Assembly: GCA_008921705.1 (NCBI GenBank)
Contig: VFFE01007854.1
Location: forward strand, 2,162,113-2,226,112
Source of the DNA: Burhinus oedicnemus
Lineage: Eukaryota; Chordata; Aves; Charadriiformes; Burhinidae
Direction: 5' to 3'
DNA length: 64,000 nt
In this document: positions 32,201-60,600 of the stretch, in pieces
Layout of the letters: every line of letters begins with the position of its first letter
How positions within the stretch are numbered: position 1 is the stretch's first letter
Notes under the pieces: model-generated
Databases searched by the model: none
Seen by the model: the letters and a program-made list of their open reading frames with translations, nothing else
What the model was told of the DNA's origin: nothing
Position numbers and translations under genes: made by a program

Positions 32201-34110
32201 TGCTCTTCCATGACGGCTAACAGCTACCAGGAGGAGGACAAAGCACTTGCTGAGCTAGGAGTTAACACCATTTCTCCCACCAGTTTTGGATGCACACAAG
32301 ACTGTTTTCCATCTGCAAGTTGTCCTCTGGTCTGCATGCAGACTTGGCTCTCCCTGCCCGAGTGCTGGATTCCTTTTGCAAAAAAGCATTTTGGAAAAGA
32401 GAAGCAGAAATTGCGAAAGTCCCAGATTAGAATGCTGCTTGATGATGGGAGCAAGTTTCCTGTGTGTGCAGAAAATTTAATTCAGGAAAGTGCCAGATGA
32501 AATAGTATACAAGTTGAGTGAGTGGGTAACAGAGCAGGTTCCAGTCCTTGGACAGGAGAATTTTGTGGGTCATTAACACAAGCAGAAGTGAAGCTTTATG
32601 TGCTGCTAGATAGCAAAAAAGCTAACTAGAAAGAGAGAAAGTGTTATGGCATTTGTGCATTTGTGGTGCATGGGCTGAGATGCAGAGGTAATGACAGTAG
32701 TTGTGGATGAATGTTCAGGATTTTCAGAGAGAAGTGCAAGACCAGAAGAAAAAAGGTAAAGACATTGAAGGAAAAACATACTAGATGGAGCAGTTCATTG
32801 AAGACAACAGTAGCTCTTGGTGACAGGAAGAAAACACATCAGGAAAACAAATATTTTAAAACAAGAATTTTAGTAACAGTGATGTTATTTTGGTTTGTTT
32901 GGTGGTGGTTTTTTGTTTTTTTAAATCTAGCCTGAATCATGAAGGGGCAAGGTTTTGAACACCACAATAGCATTCATTTGGAAGGAGCAAAGAAAACAAG
33001 AATGCATTTTGATTTTTTTTACTTCATTCATGGGGAACCCATTCATAGGTGATGCAGTAACATTTCTTCAGCACACCTGGAGCGGTGCACCTCTGTTACT
33101 ATGGATTGAAGAAACCTCCTGGACCTTTTATCAATCACCAAAACATGGCTCCGCAACTTTACAGATAGGAGTGTTTGCTATGAGCGAGCAAGCTAACAAG
33201 ACCTGTAATTTAAGGAACTTTTAAGATAAATATGGCTAAAAATCTGAACAAAGGGTAATTACAAGAAACTTCCTGAAGCTCAGCTATTAACCCAGCTATT
33301 ATCTTGTAGATTGTAATCTACAAGTAAGATGCTAGGCCAATTAATTATGGGCATTTGTCAGACTATTCAGGAACTATCAGTGAAAGTAATTGCTATAGGG
33401 TAACGCATTAGTATTTATAAAATTATATAAACTGGAAGAAAAAGCCTTTCTCAGTAAGTGATTTCAGATTATTTTCTTGAACAAAATTCTTTAAAGATGT
33501 AGCAAGGTCTTGGTTAAGAGGCTTTCTTGGGGAATGCAGAATAAAATCCAATATATAGATTGAAGGTTATGGACGAGCCACAGTCCTTCACGTCTCATAT
33601 TCTTGCTTGGTAACTAGCGTAAAACACCTGTCATGTTGATGAGGAAGAAGATAAGCCCAGGAGTAGGATAAGTTAAGTCAGGAAGAATAGTTTTAAATTA
33701 TCACCTATAAGTTGTGCAATAAATTGTGATAACCCTCGTTTTACAGACCATTGCCTACTGTAACAGCTCTGAAGAAGGTTTCATACCCATTTCAGTGATG
33801 CCCTTTCTCAATCCAGGCACTCCCTGAGGTTCACTTCACCCACAGACCTGTGATTCTATCAAATTCCCTGTGAGATGATCACATTACCTGTGAATTTACC
33901 ACATCCGCTCATCAATACGGGTGGATTAGGGTACTAATAAAACCCACCAGTACCAAACGCCTCAATCTGTGCCTTTCCAACTGCATCAACATCAAGGAAA
34001 CCGACTCCAAACCCCTGAGGACTAAGAAGATACGAGCGCAGCTGCGATTGGGAGGGAGGAGGAGATATTTTCCTCCTTCCACGGAAACCAAAACGAAATC
34101 AATGAATGAG
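29260..34110. other. intergenic region between DHTKD1 and SEC61A2
   Basis: I recognise no gene, RNA or recent repeat here. Open frames up to 131 codons (32105-32500) lack any known motif and have no clear splice context. A 10-bp inverted repeat with a 2-nt spacer (CTTGTAGATT / AATCTACAAG) is at 33303-33324. The last kilobase rises in GC toward the SEC61A2 island. Confidence 0.5.
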
Positions 34111-34123
34111 TTTGGGCGGTGTC

Positions 34124-34224
34124 GGGGGGGCTGTTCCCGCCCCTGGGCCGCCACAGCAACCGCCTCAGCGACTCAGCGACTGAGGCGGTTGCTGTGGCGG
34201 CCCAGGGGCGGGAACAGCCCCCCC
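34124..34224. repeat. perfect 45-bp inverted repeat with 11-nt loop
   Basis: The left arm is 34124-34168 and the right arm 34180-34224; I find every base complementary. The arm starts with seven G, then CTGTTCCCGCCCCTGGGCCG, and ends CGCCTCAG. The spacer is CGACTCAGCGA. It lies 367-467 bp upstream of the SEC61A2 ATG. Each arm holds a TTCCCGCCCC stretch resembling overlapping E2F and Sp1 sites, so the palindrome presents them in both orientations. It could extrude as a cruciform. Confidence 0.95.
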
Positions 34225-34510
34225 TCACGGCGCGCAGAGGATTCTGGGAGCGCGGCCGCGCGCGGGTCCTTGGCCGTTATGGCTGCCCTCTGACAGCCTG
34301 ATCCACCTGGTGGCGCCCGTTATTCACCCTCCCCCGCCGCGGATCCCGTTCCCCTCGCCTCGGAGGAGGGAGCCGGGCGGCGCTCAGTGAGCCGTTAGTC
34401 GGGGCGATGCCGCTTTTTCCCGGCCGCGTCGGTAGCGCTGTCCTCCTCCCGGAAGGGATAGTTGTCCGGAGCGATGCCTGCGCGTAAGGGGGTGGGGCCT
34501 TGCCGCCGGC

Positions 34511-34520
34511 GTCACGTGAC
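34511..34520. promoter_or_regulatory. GTCACGTGAC palindromic E-box (CLEAR/USF type)
   Basis: This 10-bp perfect palindrome contains CACGTG flanked by GT/AC, the form preferred by TFEB/TFE3/MITF and USF factors. It lies 71 bp upstream of the SEC61A2 start codon, within the island. Function is inferred from the motif. Confidence 0.5.
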
Positions 34521-34590
34521 GGCGCCGGCCGGCGGCGGAGGGGAGCGGCGGTGACAGCGGCTGAGGCAGGCGGCCGGCCCCGCCGCCGCC

Positions 34591-52357
<17,767 letters not shown>

Positions 52358-52527
52358 ATGTCCAAATATTTCATGGTTTGTGTGAAAGGGAAAGTATTTT
52401 GACAACATGTGTCATTTAGTCCAATAATGCTATTTTCTTTTTACTTGTTTTAAAGTGCTACATGTCCCATTACTGTAATGGGCATTGAGCAATGCCTGTG
52501 CGCAGCATTAGTACCAGCTGCCTTAAG

Positions 52528-52533
52528 AATAAA
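52528..52533 (+). terminator. SEC61A2: proximal candidate poly(A) signal of SEC61A2
   Basis: AATAAA lies 171 bp after the stop codon and would give a very short 3' UTR. Confidence 0.4.
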
Positions 52534-53234
52534 GTTTACATTATCTTGTTTAAGTATTATCTAGTGTTGCCTGTAATGCTGGAAACCAATTCATCTACCT
52601 TGCTGTTCAAACACTACAGTGAGATGGTAAAATGTATCAGTTTGATATCGGTAAACATTTTTGCACATAGCATTAAAATGTTAAATTTATTTCCCTGTCC
52701 TTAATAGGAAAAAAAAAAAAGTGAATGAGTTCAGATTGCCACGTGCCAGTATTCTTGACAAAATTTATTTGTAGCCGGTATTTTACATTAATTTTTTATA
52801 CTTTTTTAACTTGCATTTCCCCATCATTGAACTCAGCACTCCTTATTCCTTTGTGGCATCTCCACCCAGGCACCTTTCTTTTAGCTCTAAGGGTGGACAA
52901 GCAAACGCTTTACCGGAGACTGATACTCATCTCACCTGTGAGCTGGCTCTGTGGTGGATTTGCTGCATCGCAGGCCCTGGGCCTCCCGTCAGCCAGCCTG
53001 GTAGCTGCTGTCATGCTAGCAAGTCAGCCCAGTAGTTTTGTTTAAACATGTACTTGTGAAAACTGTGCCACTGAAACTTCATGTCCACTTTGCTTTTGTG
53101 AGTCTGAAGAACAAGGCCTGGTTCCTAAAGCAGTGTTCACAGACGGGAAAGGGGGGGAGCGAGGAGTTCCTGCTGAAAATTTATTTATGTTGTCGCACTT
53201 TACAGCGGCAATGTAACAACTGTAAACGTTAGAC

Positions 53235-53240
53235 AATAAA
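53235..53240 (+). terminator. SEC61A2: distal candidate poly(A) signal of SEC61A2
   Basis: AATAAA lies 878 bp after the stop and is followed by a T/G-rich stretch (CTCTCTCCTGTGTCTTATCTGTG), which fits a downstream element. It is the better candidate for the main 3' end. Confidence 0.6.
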
Positions 53241-53269
53241 CTTATTTAATTAAGCTCTCTCCTGTGTCT

Positions 53270-54330
53270 TATCTGTGCAAGATGTAATTCGTATGCAGTT
53301 TTTGATCACTTCTAACATGCTTTGTTAGTGAGGTAGGTCTGGAAGGCTCCTTTTTTTATCCTTATCCTTTCTCTTTCTAGAATATAATTCTGACCAGTTT
53401 TTAGCAGCCTCGGTTAAAGGACAAATCTCAGGATTCTTTCCCTTAAAATCATTGAGCTTTTCTGCTCAGCTGTAATCAATGACTTCTTTCGTTTGGTTTC
53501 ATGTTTTGATCTTCTGTCTTCTCTCATCCTTAACTTCAAAGTAACTGTGTTTTTGGCAAAGGTAAGAAAATCTTGAGCATCATTTCTAAGCTAGGTAAGT
53601 CATCCTAATTATGCATGCTCATCCAAATTTACTTCAGAGGTAAGACTTTGATTTAGTATATGTTGATTACAACTCTGAGATCCTAACCTTTAAGCAGTGG
53701 TGGTTGTTTACATCATTAGAAGCAGTCAGCTGCAAGGAGATACACCGAAGGCTGGTTTGGCAAAAGATTTACCTAGACGTGATTAGACCAAGGTGCTGCC
53801 CAGGTACATGGATGTGTCCTAGGGAGAGGGAGAGCTCCAAGGCTCTGCTATCTCAGGGCGTGTAGGTAAGCTCATACCTGAAACAGAATCCCCTGGCTGG
53901 GTCCTACCCCGTTCTGGTGTGCACCAGTGGAGGTTTTGTTACTGTCATCATCGTTGTCAGAGTCATTATTTTCTTAGATCAAACAAACCACTTTTCTCTT
54001 TCCAGATCGTTTAGTTAGGGCTGGGAGAAGGAAGCAACACCTTCAAGTCTAAATCATAAAAGGAAGTTCCTGACATGGCAGTTTCAAACCCTGCAGCCCA
54101 GGCACGCAGAGCTTGTCCCTGTGCAGCTCTTGCTGCTCCTACTGCAGAAATTTACCTATAGTTGTTGAAATGCTGCTGCTTGTGAACAAGAGAGAAGTGC
54201 GCTCTTCCTGCTGTCCTCAGGCGGTGTTACACCACCAGCTACAGTTACTGAAGCGTCTTCCTTATACTGAAACGTAAGTGAAATGATGAATATAGTGAGA
54301 AATGAGCCAGTGTGAAAATTAAGCAGCATT
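53270..54330. other. gap between convergent SEC61A2 and NUDT5 3' ends
   Basis: About 1 kb with no recognisable gene or repeat separates the distal SEC61A2 poly(A) signal from the NUDT5 poly(A) candidates on the other strand. Confidence 0.55.
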
Positions 54331-54336
54331 TTTATT
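54331..54336 (-). terminator. NUDT5: distal candidate poly(A) signal of NUDT5
   Basis: TTTATT on the plus strand reads AATAAA on the minus strand, 214 bp after the NUDT5 stop codon. Confidence 0.45.
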
Positions 54337-54474
54337 ATGATTATTCTGTCAAGGCTTGATAGACTGAGCAGTTAGAAGAAATGCTTTTTGTCAGTTACAT
54401 AATTCCAGATAAAAATATCAGAATCATTCCTACAAATACTTTTTTTTTTTTCTCTACAAGTAAAGCTGAGGACC

Positions 54475-54480
54475 TTTATT
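54475..54480 (-). terminator. NUDT5: proximal candidate poly(A) signal of NUDT5
   Basis: AATAAA on the minus strand, 70 bp after the NUDT5 stop. Which signal is used cannot be told from sequence. Confidence 0.45.
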
Positions 54481-54549
54481 ACAAGAAGAGTTACACTTCT
54501 AAGCCATCTGAATTGGACAATTTTCAACTAAATTTCTCATCATCTAGTT

Positions 54550-54659
54550 TTAGAACTTCATAAAAGGAACTTGGAGCGGTTTTTCTGCTGCACGCTTCAG
54601 GGCCAATGCGTAAGTATAAACCCTGGCATCCACTGCAATATGTTCTTCTGCTATGAGTT
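54550..54659 (-). CDS. NUDT5: NUDT5 coding exon 9 and stop
   Basis: Residues 185-220 and TAA. It encodes [20 protein letters not shown] and ends [10 protein letters not shown], matching the human C-terminus PFEVPFLKF. The acceptor on the minus strand is tttattttcag. Confidence 0.95.
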
Positions 54660-57600
54660 CTGAAAATAAAAAAAATAAATTATGAGATGCTGTTAAAACT
54701 TCTCTACAGAAATTTAAGTCTTTACTAAAATGAAGACGTGTAACATTCCAGATGAATTCTTAATGCTAACACTTAATGCTATCACTAACTCTGTCACCTG
54801 GCCAAGTCTCTCACAGCTTTCTGATGAAGACACAGTATTCTAGGATGAGAAATGCCACAAGAAGCTAGGAGAAGAGAAGCTAAGGGTTTCTTGAAGCTCC
54901 CACTACCGCATTTAATGTGTCAGAAAGCTCTTACCATCAATTCTTTGCAGCAGGTCATTCTTTGGAAGTGAAATAACTTCCACAAATTCTAGGAGAGAAG
55001 AAAAAAATTTTATGCACCTTTAATTTAGTGAACAGTAGAGGAAGTCTACCTCATTGTCCTGTTTCTTACGCTTTAGAAGGGGAAACAAACTGGCTTAATG
55101 CTCATCACTGTCCAAAAGCTGTGAGCCTTCACATATCACAAAAAGGCTGATTAAATGGGGGAAGGCAGTGACTGGGGTCATTAAAAAACAGGTTTGGCAG
55201 AAAGAAACAGGGAAAGAGCTGGGAAAAACAGCGTAGCTGACAGCTATGGAAGATAAGGATCCTTCTGAAAGGAGAAAATCCTTCTGAGAATGGAAAATAC
55301 ACTGCTGAAGGGAACTTTTGTTTGGCTTATACTGGTATGGTAATGGATTGTAGACATTTGAAGACTGAAAGAGCACAAAGACAACAGGTTTGTTTTCGAT
55401 GAATCTGTGTGGCTTGCTTACCCCTCCCCAGTCTATCCGAATTGTTTGTCTTTGGGGCTTGATCAGCAGCTGTTGTGGATTCGGTAATTTGTATTTCCTG
55501 AGATACTGGTGCTATAGGTGCAATACTTGAAGATAATTGAGGCGATAATGCCCCACAGGAATTTTCATGTCTAGGCCAAAGCCAATCTCATGCATGTTTG
55601 ATTAGGGTCAGGAGATTAACCAAGCCCAAATAAAAAACAGCTTTAACTGACGTTTTCTAAAAGTAAAACTTTGCAATGCGAACATCACATTTGACCTTAC
55701 TGTGAGCACAGCTACGTAACGTACCTCCATCATCTGCAAGTTAAAAAAAAAAGTAGTAAGTTAAGGATTTTGAAATACACTAGAGTTTACAACTAAAAAG
55801 CATTTCAATAGCTGACTGATGGTGAGTGACACTGTAATTACTTCCAGGGTCAAGCCACAACTAAGAGGAGTATCTAGGTTCACAAGTGCTTATGGCCCTC
55901 GCTGAAGCTTGGCACGTACATTTCTTACTCTGGGTGTGCCAACACCTGACACTTAACATCCAGGCCTCCCCAGTGAATTTAGCAAAGAAACATGGCTCTG
56001 CTTATCTAGACCGCAGGATGTGATTTGAAGGACGTACAGCATCTAAATCAGGTGCGACAGAAGAGATGCGGTGGTAGGGATAGTTCTTTTAAATGCATTC
56101 TTCTGTCATCTTCTCAGAATTTTCAAATAAATGGTACAAAACTCACCAAGTTTTTGCTTAGGTCTTGTATTTTCAGCCTCATCTCCATTAATGGTGACGC
56201 TCACAATGTGTGTTGTGCTGTTTGACAAACCTGGGTCCAAGCAGAGAGCTGCCAACAAGCACATGAAAATGTTTATTTTTCAAAAGCAGAAGTCAAGAAC
56301 CTTGGTATTTTAACAAAAGCTTTCACAGAAATGTATCTGATACAACAGGAGAACATATATTCATCCTGGAAGAGTTGTGAAATGTTTGTTTTCACAAGTT
56401 TTTAGAAGTAATGTTTCTGTAACTCTCAGCTCTTACAGATTCCTTGTAGGACTTGTTTTCAGTACCTGGATTTACTTTCTATTCCATTGACTGAAGATTA
56501 AACTGTAAGCTCTAAATCCCTTATAGACTTCCTCGGCCCATTATTGTCTAATTTTGCCATCGCCTATCTCCATTTCTCTCAGCATGCAGTTGTATCCAAG
56601 AGCCAAGTCTTGACTGTAATGACATTTACTTGAAATCATATGTAAGTTGCTTCACCTGTCTACCTACCTTCTCAAGTTTTATTTATGATCCTCCTTTTGC
56701 CTCCATTTTGTTTTATGTAGGAAGCATTGGATTGGCAACAGTCACGTTCCAAAGGATCTCTGGATTTACTCCAATTATTCTCTCCTTTCTTCTTGAAGCA
56801 CCTGAGTAGTGTCACCTCCCCACAGCAGACATCATGCATCGTGCAGCTATTTTTTTCCTCCCTAAGTTCACGGATGTTGTTCACATTAAGTCCAGCAATT
56901 TAGACCTTTATACTAAAATGCCAAACCACAGCTTGAGTAATTTGTTTTTGCGTAAAGGATCTTAATAGCAAAGTTTTCGCCTACAGACATCAAACTGTTA
57001 CTTTGGTCCTGTATGTTTAACAGAAGTTCAGCAACTGACTCAGCAAGGACTGAAGTCCCATTGGTACAGCTATGGGATACTACTCTCTGCTCATCTGCGT
57101 AGACTTTTCTGCATAGATTTTTCCTTTAGTTTAGAGCATTTTAGACATTTAGAGTACCCATCAAAGACAGAATGAGCTTTGGAAAAGTAAAAGCAAAGAC
57201 CTGGAGTACATTCAACGACTTCCCCCTTGTACCCGGTTTCTTCCTCCAACTCTCGCAATGCAGCGCTTTCTGCAGTCTCATTTTCTTCAATGAGGCCTGC
57301 AAGATAAGTGTTACACAAGAACAATTTAAAAGTTAGCACTTACCCCCAATATCCATCCTGAGATCTAATCCAGCTTTACAAATGGGATGAAACATTGTCA
57401 CTACCCTATTTTTACAGAGGGATAAACTGAGGTGTTAGGAAGGATTCTGGTACCAGGATTCATCATGCTGCTGCCCACGTCTTCAGCTGATTACCTACAG
57501 AAGCACACTACCTTCCCAGGAAATGGCATTAATATTCTCATGAGGGAAAGAAGCCAAATGCTTCGGCCCTTACAGAAAGGAGGAGTGGAGGGAAATGCAA

Positions 57601-60600
57601 TATTCTAATAACAGGCTACTGTGCAAAATGCCTGCAATCTGCTAAAAGGAACTATGTTTATTTTGTATTCTTCATTGTCAAATATTCCTATTTCTGAATA
57701 GCACACTGAGCTACAGAGCTCACCACGATTTTCTGGTTAGAGCTACTTCATTAAGATTTGATGCTCTAAGCACATCTAAACACACTTAACTGTCAGCTTT
57801 ACGTGACTAATCTTAATGTTTCAGTCACTTACCTGCAGGAAATTCCAAGCAATAGCCGTTAAGTGGGGGCCTGAACTGTTTCACTAGGACAATGCAGTCG
57901 TAGTGGAGAGTTCTCTGTAGTACTGCTATCACTGCCACACCTACAAATAGTGACGGAAGACACAAGTACGTAGAATGTAAGTATAGCAGAAAGTGAGTAT
58001 TTAGTGCGAGATCTGGAAAGGAACCCAAGCACTGTTACTCTGAGCATTAAATGTTTAGATGCCTGCTCCAGAATCCTGAATGATGAATTTAAGCTCCTTA
58101 TATCATCTGTGGTGAGAAATAAAAGCCCAAAATGGGGTCTTTAAAGTACCCCAGGAAACGAGAGGCACATGTAACAAGCAAGACTGAGCCTCAGCCCACC
58201 AATATCTAGGGAAGGGCTCTCTTGCCTGCAGAGACTGTTTGAAGCCATTGTATGGAACCCCCTCCTACACTCCTTTCATGGCTAAACCATGTCCCTCTTT
58301 CACCCAGAGAACTGTATCCTTAGCCCCTAACAGCAGACCCAATTCACCAGTCTGTGAGCTACTCTGTATCAGGGCATCCATCGTGTCTTTGAAATTGCTC
58401 CATTATTCCAAAGTGATCTTGGGAAAACACTCCTACCAGTGAGGTTCTGATTCTTCAGCACTTAAGTTAGCATTTCATTAGCGGACACCGCTCAGGGGTA
58501 CAGCAAGCTCCGATGAGATATCTGTTCTGCATCCTCATTCATTCAGAAATAGATTGGCTCTAACTCTGCCCTGTGAGTTTATCATCAGAAGAACTTTCAC
58601 AGGAAAAAACAAAGTCACCAATGTCTTACCATCAGCTGAAACGCCCTTTCTGTTGCCGGTACGCTTTACGGTTTCCCAAATTCTGTTTAACACAGAGAAA
58701 AGAACAAATGAATACATTAAAAGGAACAATATCCATCTTATTTGTAAGTGTTCTACCCTTGCTACTGTAATTTAAGAGCAAAATATACCATCACACAGTG
58801 AGGCCCCATAAGAAAGCAGCTGGCCTTAGGCAAGCCCTGTCATGTACTGGCTCTATAAAATGTCCATAGTATCATTTTGTTTTGCCTACTTAAAGGAAGG
58901 AGAGAGAAAGGCGTGAATGATTGTCACAGAACAGGCAAGTCTTATAAAAGTGATTCTGGAAAAGTGCAAAATAAAGCAACTTATATATTAAACATATTAG
59001 ATTTTGAATGACAGTTTTGTAACAAGACCATATGCATTCTATCTTTTATCTTGCTTTTGCATAAGGTTTATAGTGTAAGTTATTGTGAACTCTCAGCTCA
59101 GTTACTTGAGCACATGAGGAGCACAAAGGCAAGGAATACCAAAGCTTCTCTCCCAAAATAAGCAATGGGATGACTAAAAACCAAAAATCCACCAGCAAAA
59201 AAAAATCCTTTCACAAAAGCTCTAATCTTTGCTATTTTTTAGAAGGATACTTTGCTGATGAACGGGGAGGCAATAGAGAAAGCAAACAGTACAGAATCTA
59301 ATACGTTAAGGGGAGGGAAGTAAAGCTGTGGTGTCACATCTAGATAAATACAGCAAAACTAAAGCACAGAAAAGAATTGGGCAGGCATGATAATATACAA
59401 GAGAACAGTAACTTGTCAATAGTACACAAGATCCAGCACCACCAGCAGGAAAAAAAGCCCTTAATGAAGAACCAGAAAAGCCACAGGACAGACTCTGATC
59501 ATCACAGTCTATTTGCATAGCTAGAATTTGCTTCTGCACAGTGTCTTTATAAGGAACAGAAAATGCAAGGTAAACCAGGGTCCAATGTGCCCAAAAGGAC
59601 TCGGGAGCCAAATTTGATCCCACATGCTAGCAATGCTAGCACATCTGCTGGAGTAAGATTTTTTTTCTCTCCGAACAGTATGAACTATAAAGGAATTGCA
59701 CAATGAATAGACCTCATCTGGTGTTGAGTAATAGGTTTGTAAGGCTCATATTCTCTAGCCTGGGGCTAGTTCATACAATTGGGAACATTACAGGAATCTG
59801 AAATGCCAGAGGGGCAATTACCTGGTTTTACCAAAGGGATCAGTATAAGTTGTTTCTTCAAGCTTCAACCATTTTCTTTCTACAATTACCTGAAATAAAG
59901 AATTATTTGTTAAATACATTATAAGATCAATCCCAAAGATATTTGGGGGCTAAGGGGAGAAACAACACAACTATTTTTTGATTCTTTTGAAGACAAAATC
60001 TCAGCATCAGAATACATGCAGGAACATGCAACAACATTCCTGTAGCTAACACGGAAAAAAACATTTACCCCAAGTTCTTGAATAAGAATAGAAAGTAAGT
60101 CCAGTAACTTTTCTTAACTTGACTTTTATAACCAAGTTTCAATTCAGTGGGATTTTATGTACTGGAAAGTCCTCATCTTTTTTGAAAGATTTTGCAAAGG
60201 TCACGTTTCAGCTGAGAAAGAAAGAAGGGTCTCTGGTCTGCACAGACTTTAGCTACGCTGGTGATCATGAGTGCCCACTTATCAGAGAGCATGGCCTAAT
60301 AGCTAGGCATGCAAGACTGAAAACCAAACTATTTTGAAACTTTTCTTGCTGTGATCTCATTGTGGCCTTGTGTAACTGCTGTTTTCTGTAACTGCGAGCA
60401 GCGATACATACCTGCCCTTTTAGGATTGCTGAGAGCTGCTGATTGAGGGCTTGGCATTAACGTTATTACAAAACGTCTTTTCTGAGCTAAATGAGTTTAT
60501 TTGCCCTGTGATGTCTCCTCATCTTTTATGTAACTCCTTTAAAAAGGAAAAATCCCCAGGTATTAGCTCAACAGTTTACTTCTTTTAATGCAACTTGGAT

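Noticed and set aside
32105..32500. 131-codon plus-strand open frame in the intergenic region
   Set aside because: There is no recognisable domain, its composition is unlike a conserved protein, and no splice or promoter context supports it. It fits chance.
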